Assembly (NCBI GenBank): GCA_030833445.1 | Contig: JAURHD010000010.1 | Coordinates: 1-64,000 of the forward strand | From: Cephaloticoccus sp. | GTDB lineage: Bacteria > Verrucomicrobiota > Verrucomicrobiia > Opitutales > Opitutaceae | DNA length: 64,000 bases | Direction: 5' to 3' | Part shown: in pieces, positions 34,988 to 43,604 of the stretch | How positions within the stretch are numbered: the first letter of the stretch is position 1 | Layout: the number at the start of each line of letters is the position of its first letter | The notes under the pieces: generated by a model | The model's database searches: none | What the model was told of the DNA's origin: nothing | The model's input: only the letters and a program-made list of their open reading frames with translations | Made by a program: the position numbers and the translations under genes

Positions 34988-36469
34988 ATGACTATGCGCC
35001 AGATTATCACCCTCGCAGGATGCGCGCTCATATTGGGCGTTGGCGGGGCGCGCGCTGCTGAAGAGGTTAATCTGTGGCCGGCGAGTGTAAGGTGGCCCGG
35101 TGTCACAAATGAGCCGGGAGAAAAATGGCAGGCGGTGGGTCCGCTATTTTTCCGGACCATCGCTCCGGACCAATCCAACTTCTCCGGACTGCGTCCGCTT
35201 TATCTGCACCACACGGACAAACGGCAGACCTACGAGGAGTCCACGTTTCTCTATCCCCTCTTTTCCATCCGGCGTGATCAGAAAGTTTCCCGCTGGACCG
35301 TGTTCAACCTGATCAACCGCACACGACCCCTTGATCCCCAATCACCGGGGGCAGTGCCGCACTCCTTCGATGTCTGGCCATTGTATTTTTCCCGCGATAC
35401 CGGAGCTCCGGAGACCAGCTACCATGCGCTTTTCCCAGTCGCCGGCACCATCAAGTCCCGTTTCGGTTTTGATCGCCTGCAATGGATGGTCTTCCCGCTA
35501 TTCATGCAGACTGAAAAGGCCGGCGTGGTGTCCACCTCGACTCCATGGCCCATTATCAAACGCAGCACGGGCAACGGTCATGAGGGATTCGCAGTCTGGC
35601 CGCTGTTCGGTCACGGGGAGAAACCCGGCCAGTATCGCCAGCAATTCTACCTATGGCCTTTGATTTATAAGAACGAATTCCGCCTGTCCGAACCGGTGCC
35701 AAGCGTGCAAGAGGGCTTCCTGCCGTTTTATACCCGTGAACAACGGGCCGGGGCCATCAGTGAAAATTTTGTTTGGCCGTTCTTTGGCTACACCAAGCAG
35801 CAGACGCCCGTCACCTATAACGAAACACGGTATCTCTGGCCGTTGCTGGTGCAGGGCCGGGGCGAGGAGCGCTACGTGAACCGGTGGGCGCCCATCTATA
35901 CCCACTCAAACCGCAAGGGCATCGATAAGAAGTGGTATTTGTGGCCGCTGTTGCGAACGGAGCAGTGGACCGCGGACGGTCTCGTTCAGAACAAGGATCA
36001 GTTTGTCTGGTTTTTTTATTGGTCCCTCCAGCAGCGCAGCGCTCGCAATCCGCAACTGGCCGCCGCCTACAAAACTCACCTCTGGCCACTGCTCAGTGTA
36101 TGGGATAATGGGGCCGGACGTCGGCAGGCCCAGTTCCCCAGCCCCCTCGCGGTCTTTTTTCCCACCAATGAAAAAGTCCGCCAGCTCTATACTCCGTTGT
36201 TTGCGCTGTATCGCTATGATCAAAAGACGCCCGATGATGTGCGCCACGCGCTGCTCTGGAATGCCATCACCTGGCATCGCAGTCCGGGAAAACGCGAATT
36301 TCACCTTGGGCCTCTCTTGAGCACAGAACGTGGGACCTCGGGTGCCCGCGTAGCCATCGGTAACGGCTTGATCGGCATGAAGCGCGATGCCGATAAACAA
36401 AAATGGCGTCTGTTCCTGTTCGATTTTTCTCGCGGGAAGCACAAAGGTGAGCCGTCGACCACCAAGTGA
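34988..36469 (+). CDS. Exported WPL-repeat protein upstream of mlaEFD
   Basis: The 493-residue protein has a signal peptide (RQIITLAGCALILGVG, cleavage near ARA-AEE). The mature part is a series of degenerate repeats, each with a WP-L/F/I core and aromatic residues. VWPLYF, PWPII, VWPLFG, LWPLIY, VWPFFG, LWPLLV, LWPLLR and LWPLLS recur at 25-60 residue spacing. Each is followed by charged loops and a PFY/PIYT-type strand. Alternating aromatic short strands suggest an outer-membrane or periplasmic beta protein. I do not recognise a family. It ends one base before mlaE on the same strand, so translation is coupled and a role in lipid transport across the envelope is inferred. Confidence 0.75.
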   Translation: MTMRQIITLAGCALILGVGGARAAEEVNLWPASVRWPGVTNEPGEKWQAVGPLFFRTIAPDQSNFSGLRPLYLHHTDKRQTYEESTFLYPLFSIRRDQKVSRWTVFNLINRTRPLDPQSPGAVPHSFDVWPLYFSRDTGAPETSYHALFPVAGTIKSRFGFDRLQWMVFPLFMQTEKAGVVSTSTPWPIIKRSTGNGHEGFAVWPLFGHGEKPGQYRQQFYLWPLIYKNEFRLSEPVPSVQEGFLPFYTREQRAGAISENFVWPFFGYTKQQTPVTYNETRYLWPLLVQGRGEERYVNRWAPIYTHSNRKGIDKKWYLWPLLRTEQWTADGLVQNKDQFVWFFYWSLQQRSARNPQLAAAYKTHLWPLLSVWDNGAGRRQAQFPSPLAVFFPTNEKVRQLYTPLFALYRYDQKTPDDVRHALLWNAITWHRSPGKREFHLGPLLSTERGTSGARVAIGNGLIGMKRDADKQKWRLFLFDFSRGKHKGEPSTTK

Positions 36470-36470
36470 C

Positions 36471-37223
36471 ATGAAACAAATCAACGCCATACTCGAAGGA
36501 TTCGGTAGCACTGTGATACTATTGGTGCGGTCGTGCAGTCACATCGGCACCTTACCCCGGCAGTTTAAACGGTTCGTGGAACAATGTTACCTGATCGGAT
36601 ATACCACGCTCCCCATCGTGGCGATCCTGAGCTTCTTTATCGGCGGTGTGCTGGCACTGCAAAGCGGCTACAGCATGGAGAATTTTGGGGCCAAGGAATT
36701 CATCGGCTCATTGGTGGGCCTGTCGATGGCCCGGGAACTGGGTCCGGTCATGGTCGCGGTGTTGGTATCAGGCCGGGTAGGCTCGGCCATCGCAGCGGAA
36801 CTTGCGTCAATGAAGGTTTACCAGGAGGTCGACGCTTTGCTGACCATGAATATCCCGCCCGAGCGCATCTTGGTTTTGCCCCGGTTGGCGGCGATCACGG
36901 TCATGATGCCGGTTCTGGCGATCATCGCCAATCTCGTGGGTTGGTATGGTGGCGCCTTGGTCGCCCAAAATGTGAGCTTCATTGCTCTGTCCCCAGAAAA
37001 ATATTTCGAAACGCTGCGACGCTATACCGAATTCAGCGATGTCTGGAGCGGGATCGTCAAATCCGAGATCTTCGGTTTCGTGGTTGTATTGGTCTCATGT
37101 AGTATCGGCCTGCGCACCACCGGTGGACCGCGCGAAATCGGCGCTTCCGTCACCAAGGCCGTGGTAACCTCACTTATTCTCATTCTGGTGCTCGACTACT
37201 TCGTCACCAAGGCCCTGCTCTGA
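36471..37223 (+). CDS. mlaE: MlaE-family lipid ABC transporter permease
   Basis: The 250-residue inner-membrane permease has five to six helices. The typical MlaE segments are VAILSFFIGGVLALQSGYSM, LVGLSMARELGPVMVAVLVSGRVGSAIAAELASM and a late IGLRTTGGPREIGASVTKAVV. It forms the membrane core of the Mla complex that moves phospholipids between inner and outer membrane. ATG 36471 follows the preceding stop by one base. The gene is the first of mlaE-mlaF-mlaD, with mlaF beginning one base after its stop. Confidence 0.9.
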   Translation: MKQINAILEGFGSTVILLVRSCSHIGTLPRQFKRFVEQCYLIGYTTLPIVAILSFFIGGVLALQSGYSMENFGAKEFIGSLVGLSMARELGPVMVAVLVSGRVGSAIAAELASMKVYQEVDALLTMNIPPERILVLPRLAAITVMMPVLAIIANLVGWYGGALVAQNVSFIALSPEKYFETLRRYTEFSDVWSGIVKSEIFGFVVVLVSCSIGLRTTGGPREIGASVTKAVVTSLILILVLDYFVTKALL

Positions 37224-37224
37224 C

Positions 37225-38028
37225 ATGACCTCCAGTTCCACTCGCAATCCATTTACCGCCGAAGAGAGTCCGGCCGTCGGAGTCACACTCGAAAACCTGA
37301 GCAAGCAGTTTGGGAAAAACATCGTGCTGAAAGACATCAGCCTGCAGATTGAGCCCGGTGAAATCTTTGTCCTCATGGGTCCCAGCGGGTCCGGGAAGAG
37401 CGTATTGCTCAAACACATTGTCGGACTGGAGGCACCCACGAGTGGACGGGTGATCGTCGATAGTCAGGACGCGGCCGATCCTGAAACCCGGGAAGAAGTA
37501 AAGATGGCCTTGGTCTTCCAAGCCGGGGCACTTTTCAATTCGCTGTCGGTATACGACAATCTCGCCCTTTATCTGCGTGAGCATCGGCTCGGCAATGAGG
37601 CCGCCATCCGGGAGAAAGTGATGCACGCCCTGCAGATACTCTCCCTGGAAAGTACCGGTGGGAAATTCCCTTCTGAATTGTCAGGGGGCATGAGAAAACG
37701 CGTGGCCATCGCCCGGGCCCTGGTCATGGAACCGCAGCTGATGCTTTACGATGAGCCCACCTCGGAACTCGATCCGGTGATGGCGGCGACCATCAGTGAG
37801 ATTATCGCCAGTTTGAAACACGAATATCACGTGACCTCGATTGTCGTATCCCATGACCGCGACCTCGCCCTTAACATCGCTGACCGCATTGGTCTCCTGA
37901 TGGATGGCGAACTCATCACGGTCGCCTCCCCAGCCGAATTGAAAACCAACACTGACCCCCGGGTGATCGATTTTTTAAATCCCAAGATAGACCTGCACCA
38001 ACCGCGTTTTAAGAAATTGGAGACCTAA
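37225..38028 (+). CDS. mlaF: MlaF-family lipid ABC transporter ATP-binding protein
   Basis: The 267-residue ATPase powers the MlaE permease. Walker A is MGPSGSGKSVLLKHI near residue 52. The signature LSGGMRKRVAIARALVMEPQ and Walker B LMLYDEPTSELDPVMA are complete, followed by the VSHDRDLALNIADRI H-loop. The FQAGALFNSLSVYDNL Q-loop is characteristic of MlaF. It starts one base after the mlaE stop and ends three bases before mlaD, so all three subunits are cotranslated. Confidence 0.92.
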   Translation: MTSSSTRNPFTAEESPAVGVTLENLSKQFGKNIVLKDISLQIEPGEIFVLMGPSGSGKSVLLKHIVGLEAPTSGRVIVDSQDAADPETREEVKMALVFQAGALFNSLSVYDNLALYLREHRLGNEAAIREKVMHALQILSLESTGGKFPSELSGGMRKRVAIARALVMEPQLMLYDEPTSELDPVMAATISEIIASLKHEYHVTSIVVSHDRDLALNIADRIGLLMDGELITVASPAELKTNTDPRVIDFLNPKIDLHQPRFKKLET

Positions 38029-38031
38029 ATC

Positions 38032-39024
38032 ATGAACAGCGCCCACTACACCGCCCGCGTCGGACTATTTTTCCTCCTTGGCATCGCCCTCATCTGGGTG
38101 ACCTACGAAACCCTCGGCAACAAATCCAGTCTCAAGAAAAACGGTTACACGCTGATTGCGGGATTCGACAATCTCAAGGAGCTGAAGGCCGGAGACGACA
38201 TCCGCATGGCCGGCGTCCGAATTGGTGCCGTGGAGCTCACCCGACTGGCCGGAAGCCGGGCCGAGGCTGTGTTCCGGATCGATAAGACCGTCAAAATACC
38301 AAGTGACGCCACCGCCACCATCTCTTCGGCCGGTCTGCTTGGCACCAATTACATCGCGGTCGAGTTGGGCAGTCAAAATGTGCCACCCCTTGAGGCTGGG
38401 GCCGAGATCCGCACTCATAACTCAGCCGATCTCAACACCATCATGACTCAACTCGGTGAACTCGGCGGTAAATTGGAAGACGCTTTGGGTTCCATCGGAG
38501 AAGTCTTCAAAGGCGACTCGGACCATCCCGGTTTACTCCAGCGCGTGGATACCTTGCTCACCGAAAACAGTGCCAAGGTGAATCAAGCCATGACCAACCT
38601 CCAGGAGATCACCGACAAAGTGAACCATGGCGACGGCACCTTGGGCAAACTGGTGAATGATCCCCAACTGCATGATGAACTGCTCTCGGCTATTACGGAG
38701 ATCAAGACCGCCGCGGATGATGCCCGCACCTTTATGACCAACGCTCAGACGCTCGTGGACCATGTCAAATCCGGGCAAGGCACGCTCGGAGCGCTGATCT
38801 ACGACGAAAAGGCCGGTGCCGATCTAAAAGCCACCACGGCGAATCTCCGCAGCGTATCCGACAAACTTGCGAAGGGTGAAGGCACGCTCGGTAAACTCAT
38901 CAATGACGACAGTCTCTATTCTGAAGCCCAAAGCACCCTGCAGAAAGCCGATCGCGCCTTGGATGGTCTGGCTGATTCCGGTCCGATCACGGCAGTGGGC
39001 GTAGTCGCCAACGCGTTGTTCTGA
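38032..39024 (+). CDS. mlaD: MlaD/MCE-domain lipid transport protein
   Basis: The 330-residue protein has an N-terminal membrane anchor (VGLFFLLGIALIWVTYETL) and an MCE domain (IAGFDNLKELKAGDDIRMAGV to GLLGTNYIAVELG). MCE rings form the lipid tunnel. After residue 195 it has three copies of a repeat, GDGTLGKLVND, GQGTLGALIYD and GEGTLGKLIND, separated by helical segments. That extension is longer than in the Escherichia coli MlaD (183 residues) and probably forms coiled coils reaching into the periplasm. It is the last gene of the operon before a terminator. Confidence 0.9.
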   Translation: MNSAHYTARVGLFFLLGIALIWVTYETLGNKSSLKKNGYTLIAGFDNLKELKAGDDIRMAGVRIGAVELTRLAGSRAEAVFRIDKTVKIPSDATATISSAGLLGTNYIAVELGSQNVPPLEAGAEIRTHNSADLNTIMTQLGELGGKLEDALGSIGEVFKGDSDHPGLLQRVDTLLTENSAKVNQAMTNLQEITDKVNHGDGTLGKLVNDPQLHDELLSAITEIKTAADDARTFMTNAQTLVDHVKSGQGTLGALIYDEKAGADLKATTANLRSVSDKLAKGEGTLGKLINDDSLYSEAQSTLQKADRALDGLADSGPITAVGVVANALF

Positions 39025-39046
39025 GCGGTCCTTTCCGAACAATAAA

Positions 39047-39074
39047 AAGCCGGTCTCCATGAAGGGACCGGCTT
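39047..39074. terminator. Rho-independent terminator between mlaD and argG
   Basis: AAGCCGGTC (39047-39055) pairs with GACCGGCTT (39066-39074). On the minus strand the stem is followed by a T-rich run (AATAAAAA on the plus strand), so it mainly ends argG. From the plus side the T-run is short. Confidence 0.82.
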
Positions 39075-39097
39075 GAAAGGGATGGCTTGGGAAGACC

Positions 39098-40324
39098 TCA
39101 GGTCTTGGGGCCGCCCTGGGAAAGGTTACGCGCCCGCAACCGCAGGCCGTTCAACCGAATGAATCCCGTGGCGTCACTCTGGTTATACCAGCTCTTCACG
39201 CCTTCCATCGACGCGATCTTGTCGTCGTAGAGGGAATACTTGGACTTACGACCACAAGTGATGATATTGCCCTTGTAGAGTTTGAGACGAACCGTGCCCG
39301 TGACATAACGCTGACTTTCGTCGATCATCGATTGCAGCATCTCACGTTCTGGTGCGAACCAGAAGCCGTTGTAAACGAGCTCGGCATACTTCGGGATAAA
39401 GCCATCGCGGAGATGCAACACCTCGCGGTCCAAGGTAAGGGACTCAACCTGACGATGGGCTTGCATCAAGATAGTGCCGCCGGGGGTTTCATACACTCCG
39501 CGCGATTTCATGCCCACAAAGCGGTTTTCCACCAAGTCAACGCGGCCGATGCCATGTTTGCCGCCCAGTTTGTTCAGGGCCTTGAGCACGGCGCCGGGAG
39601 TAAGCTTCTTGCCGTTGATCGCCACGCAATCGCCCTTCACAAAATCGAGTTCGACGTATTCGGGTTTGTTCGGCGCATCCTCGGGCGAAACTGACAACTT
39701 GAACATGCCCTTGTTGGCCTTGGTCGTCGGATCAAACCAGGGGTCTTCCAGAATACCCGCCTCGTAGGAGATATGGAGTAGGTTACGATCCATCGAATAC
39801 GGCTTCTTGAGCGAAGCCTCGACGGGGATCTTGTGCTTTGCGCAATAGGCGATCATCTCCGCGCGACCGGGAAACAGGTTACGGTATTCCTCCATCTTCC
39901 AAGGCGCAATGATCTGCAAATTCGGCGCCAGCGCCATGTAGGTCAGTTCAAACCGGCATTGGTCATTACCCTTGCCCGTGGCTCCGTGAGCCACCGTGTC
40001 GGCCTTTTCCTTTTTGGCGATGTCCACCTGGGCCTTGGCGATCAAGGGGCGCGCAATGGACGTGCCGAGGTAATATTGGCCTTCGTAGATCGCATTGGCG
40101 CGAATCATCGGATAGATGTAATCGCTCGCGAACTCTTCCACCAAATCGAGGGTGTAGTGCTTGGAGGCACCGGTCTTCAGGGCCTTCTTGTCCAAACCTT
40201 TCAATTCTTCTTCCTGGCCGACGTCAGCCGCAAAGGTGACGATGTCAGCGGAATAGGTTTCCTTGAGCCATTTGACGATGACCGAGGTGTCGAGACCACC
40301 GGAGTATGCGAGGACGATTTTCAT
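39098..40324 (-). CDS. argG: Argininosuccinate synthase
   Basis: The 408-residue cytosolic enzyme joins citrulline and aspartate with [20 protein letters not shown] at the N-terminus is the PP-loop for ATP, followed by the [12 protein letters not shown] aspartate/citrulline segment and the conserved [13 protein letters not shown]. The C-terminal [22 protein letters not shown]-like end is present. It is the last gene of the minus-strand set argB-argD-argF-argG, beginning 25 bp after argF, and is followed by a terminator. Confidence 0.95.
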   Translation of the reverse strand: MKIVLAYSGGLDTSVIVKWLKETYSADIVTFAADVGQEEELKGLDKKALKTGASKHYTLDLVEEFASDYIYPMIRANAIYEGQYYLGTSIARPLIAKAQVDIAKKEKADTVAHGATGKGNDQCRFELTYMALAPNLQIIAPWKMEEYRNLFPGRAEMIAYCAKHKIPVEASLKKPYSMDRNLLHISYEAGILEDPWFDPTTKANKGMFKLSVSPEDAPNKPEYVELDFVKGDCVAINGKKLTPGAVLKALNKLGGKHGIGRVDLVENRFVGMKSRGVYETPGGTILMQAHRQVESLTLDREVLHLRDGFIPKYAELVYNGFWFAPEREMLQSMIDESQRYVTGTVRLKLYKGNIITCGRKSKYSLYDDKIASMEGVKSWYNQSDATGFIRLNGLRLRARNLSQGGPKT

Positions 40325-40348
40325 AAGCGAAATTGGTTTGGAATTTAT

Positions 40349-41293
40349 TTAGGAACGCACCGTTTGGGCCAACATGGCAACAATGGCTTTTTGCATGTGC
40401 AGACGATTTTCCGCCTCGTCAAAAATAATGCAGCGGGGGTTATCGAGCACCGCCTGTTCAACCTCCTCCCCGGCATGGGCCGGCAGACAATGCATGAAAA
40501 GTGCATCGGGTTTAGCCGCCGCAAACACCTTGGCCGTGACGCAGTAGGGAGCCATGACCCGGAGCCTTTCCTTGGTCTCTTCCTCCTTGCCCATGCTCAC
40601 CCAAACATCGGTGTAAACGACATCGGCATCACGCACGGCCTCCATGGGATCAGTCGTGAATTGGTAGTTCTTCGGCAAACCTTCCTTGGCTAACAAAGCA
40701 TCTATCTCCGGTCCCGGCGCAAAGTCGGCCGGACCTGCCAGTGATAATTTCATCCCAAAGTGGGCCGCACCCAATATCCATGAGTTGCCCATGTTGCAGG
40801 CCGTGTCGCCCAAGAACGCAATTTTGCGGCCCTTGAGTGAACCGACCATGTCGCTATCCTTGGCCCAGCGCTCCGCCATGGTGAACACGTCGGTATAGAT
40901 CTGACAGGGATGCAGAAAGTCAGTGAGGGCATTGATCACGGGCACCGAGCCTGCGGCAGCCAAACGCTCCACCTCCGCGTGATCGAAGGTGCGCACAATC
41001 AGGCCGTGCACAAAACGGGACAAGACCCGCGCGGTATCCTCCACGGATTCACCGCGACCGAGCTGAATGTCATTCTTGTTTAGAAAAAGTGGGTTGCCCC
41101 CGAGCTCATGAATACCGACCTCAAAGGAAACCCGGGTGCGCGTGCTCGACTTGGCGAAAATCAACGCCCAGGTCTGACCGGCAATGGCCGGTGGTGTGTG
41201 GCGGCCGCGACCCTTCTTCAGACTTTGCGCCAGCGCAAACAACCCCGGCAATTCGTGTGCCTTGAAGTCGGTCTCTTTGATGAAGTGTTTCAT
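40349..41293 (-). CDS. argF: Ornithine carbamoyltransferase
   Basis: The 314-residue enzyme transfers carbamoyl phosphate to ornithine to give citrulline. The carbamoyl-phosphate loop FAKSSTRTRVSFEVG and the HPCQIYTD motif are intact, and the ornithine-side motifs WVSMGKEEE and FMHCLPAH close the second domain. Its substrate carbamoyl phosphate comes from carB, encoded 12 kb away. The 24-bp gap to argG downstream and 60-bp gap to argD upstream suggest cotranscription with the other arg genes. Confidence 0.94.
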   Translation of the reverse strand: MKHFIKETDFKAHELPGLFALAQSLKKGRGRHTPPAIAGQTWALIFAKSSTRTRVSFEVGIHELGGNPLFLNKNDIQLGRGESVEDTARVLSRFVHGLIVRTFDHAEVERLAAAGSVPVINALTDFLHPCQIYTDVFTMAERWAKDSDMVGSLKGRKIAFLGDTACNMGNSWILGAAHFGMKLSLAGPADFAPGPEIDALLAKEGLPKNYQFTTDPMEAVRDADVVYTDVWVSMGKEEETKERLRVMAPYCVTAKVFAAAKPDALFMHCLPAHAGEEVEQAVLDNPRCIIFDEAENRLHMQKAIVAMLAQTVRS

Positions 41294-41353
41294 GAAAGCC
41301 GTTCGTTTTATACCTGACCGTCAGTTCCCACGAGGGAAAAGTGAAAAGAAATG

Positions 41354-42571
41354 TTACGCTTTGGCGGCTAAAACGGTGCGGATAATCGCCACCGATTTGG
41401 CCAATTCTTCCGGTGTGGCCACCAAGGGCGGCAATACCCGGATAACATTGTTACCCGCCGCGACGACCAAGAGGCCGTTTTCCCTGAGTGCGGTCACATA
41501 AGGAGTGGGATCACCATTCATCTGCAACCCGACGAGATAACCACGGCCACGGACGCCCAATAGATGCTTAGGGAAACTCAAAGCCAATTTTTCCAGTGCC
41601 GCGATCCAGACCAAACTTTGGGCGCGCACCTTGGCGAGAAGTTGCTCCTTTTCGATCACATCCAATACAGCCAATCCGGCCGCACAAGCCAAGGGGGTGC
41701 CCCCGAAGGTTGTGCCGTGTGAACCGGGTTGAAAAAGATTGGCGCAATTTTCACTCGTCCACACCGCCCCGATGGGAAATCCGCCGCCCAACCCCTTGGC
41801 CATGGCTATGGCGTCAGGCCGCACACCGGCCGATTCAAAGGCATAAAAAGTGCCGGTGCGACCGATGCCACATTGGACCTCATCGAGCAGTAGCAGCAAG
41901 TTGTGCTGGTCGCAGAGCTTCCTCAGACCGATCAAGAATTCCTGAGTGCAGGGATTAACGCCACCTTCCCCTTGAATCGTCTCCACCAAAATGGCGGCAG
42001 TATCGGCATCCACCAGATCCGCAAAACTCTGCAGGTTGTTCAGTTCTCCAAACGAGAAACCTGGCACCAACGGGCGGAAGCCTTTTTGAATTTTTTCCTG
42101 TGGTGTCGCGCTCATGCCGCCAAACATCCGGCCGTGAAAGGCCATCTTGGCGCAGACAATTTTGTAACACTTGCCGTCCTCGCCACTCTTCGAGACCCCA
42201 TGCAAGCGGGCCAGTTTGATCAGTGCTTCGTCGGCCTCGCCGCCACTGTTACAGAAGAAAACCCGGCCCGGGCCGGCATATTGGACCAGTCGCCGCGCCA
42301 ATTCACCCTGGTTGGGATGCCGGAACAGGTTGCTGGTGTGCACGAGCTCCGCGGCCTGACGCTGAATTGCCGCGACCCAATGAGGATGACAATGTCCGAG
42401 TGCGCTCACCGCGATACCGGACGTAAAGTCCAGATAAGCATTCCCGGCATCGTCCCATACCTGAGCTCCAAGTCCCCGAGTCAACGTGAGGGCAGCTCGG
42501 GCATAATTTTTGACGACATGGGCGTCGTAAAGATCGGCGGTGTTGGTGCGGGTGATAGTGGGATCGCTCAT
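41354..42571 (-). CDS. argD: Acetylornithine aminotransferase
   Basis: The 405-residue class III aminotransferase converts N-acetylglutamate semialdehyde to N-acetylornithine with PLP. The signature LLLLDEVQCGIGRTGTFYAFE is followed by the PLP lysine in AIAMAKGLGGGFPIGAVW, and the glycine-rich FCNSGGEADEALIKLAR lies upstream. It fits the arginine set, although some family members also act on succinyldiaminopimelate and could serve lysine synthesis. It lies between argB (upstream, 82 bp) and argF. Confidence 0.93.
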   Translation of the reverse strand: MSDPTITRTNTADLYDAHVVKNYARAALTLTRGLGAQVWDDAGNAYLDFTSGIAVSALGHCHPHWVAAIQRQAAELVHTSNLFRHPNQGELARRLVQYAGPGRVFFCNSGGEADEALIKLARLHGVSKSGEDGKCYKIVCAKMAFHGRMFGGMSATPQEKIQKGFRPLVPGFSFGELNNLQSFADLVDADTAAILVETIQGEGGVNPCTQEFLIGLRKLCDQHNLLLLLDEVQCGIGRTGTFYAFESAGVRPDAIAMAKGLGGGFPIGAVWTSENCANLFQPGSHGTTFGGTPLACAAGLAVLDVIEKEQLLAKVRAQSLVWIAALEKLALSFPKHLLGVRGRGYLVGLQMNGDPTPYVTALRENGLLVVAAGNNVIRVLPPLVATPEELAKSVAIIRTVLAAKA

Positions 42572-42653
42572 GGAAATTTCTACTGCTTGCTATACCCTAT
42601 CCGTTAACGACGCGAGCTGGTTAACAATCAAGGTCGGACCCGAAAATAAGCGC

Positions 42654-43535
42654 TTAGCCGTGCACAATCTCGGTGCCGATACCCTTGTCGGTGAAAATTT
42701 CCAACAAGAGACTGTGAGGCAGCCGTCCATCCACGAAGTGCACCCGTTGCACCCCTTCTTGTAGGGCACGGATGGCACTGTGGACCTTGGGTCGCATTCC
42801 CTTGTCGATCACCCCGCGTTTTTTTAGATCATCCACCTGACTGATCTTTAAGGTGGAGATGAGTGAAGTTGGATCCTTGGGGTCGGCCAACAGACCGGGC
42901 ACGTCGCTCATGAAAACCAAACGCCGGGCTCGCAGCGCACTGGCCACCCGACTGGCCACCGTGTCTGCATTCACGTTGTAGGGTTTGCCATCATAACCTT
43001 CCGCAACCGGCGAAATCACCGGAATGAAACCTTCCCCGATTTCCTTTTTGATGAGTTTCACCTTCACCTCGGTCACTTCGCCCACATAACCCAGATCAAT
43101 TGCCTTACCGTCGTCATCCTTCAGCAATTTTTCGCAAACCAGCACGGTGTCGCCGGGCAATCCCTTGGGTTTTCCGCGGGCGGTGCTGATAGCGGCGCAT
43201 ACATCGCGATTGACGATCTCGTCGAGGGTCTTCTTGACGACCGCCACCGTTGCCTCGTCGGTCACCCGCAGGCCGTTGATAAAATTTGATGGGAGGCCGG
43301 ATGTTTCCATCGCTCGGGTGATCGCCTTGCCGCCGCCGTGAACGACCACAACGTTGATGCCGACAGCCGCGAGAAACGCGATGTCGAAGGCCACAAAATT
43401 TCGGGTCGCTGGATCGGGATCATCCATGAAACTCCCGCCATATTTGACGACAAAAGTAGTGCCACGAAAATCTTGTATGTAGGGCAAAGCCTCGAGGAGC
43501 ACCTTGGCCTTGGCGGTTACTTCAGAAACATTCAT
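42654..43535 (-). CDS. argB: Acetylglutamate kinase
   Basis: The 293-residue amino acid kinase phosphorylates N-acetylglutamate, the second step of arginine synthesis. [13 protein letters not shown] and [15 protein letters not shown] form the nucleotide and substrate glycine loops, and the N-acetylglutamate site [12 protein letters not shown] and [19 protein letters not shown] follow. ATG 43535 starts just before [20 protein letters not shown]. It is divergent from argJ across a 69-bp or longer spacer depending on the argJ start. The N-terminal extension typical of arginine-inhibited enzymes is present in part, suggesting feedback control. Confidence 0.94.
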   Translation of the reverse strand: MNVSEVTAKAKVLLEALPYIQDFRGTTFVVKYGGSFMDDPDPATRNFVAFDIAFLAAVGINVVVVHGGGKAITRAMETSGLPSNFINGLRVTDEATVAVVKKTLDEIVNRDVCAAISTARGKPKGLPGDTVLVCEKLLKDDDGKAIDLGYVGEVTEVKVKLIKKEIGEGFIPVISPVAEGYDGKPYNVNADTVASRVASALRARRLVFMSDVPGLLADPKDPTSLISTLKISQVDDLKKRGVIDKGMRPKVHSAIRALQEGVQRVHFVDGRLPHSLLLEIFTDKGIGTEIVHG

Positions 43536-43604
43536 CAAAGGTTATGGAAGAGTGTTCGGGCAATGAACAGATGAAGTAGGTGGAGGTGATGGTCACTTGA
43601 GTGG

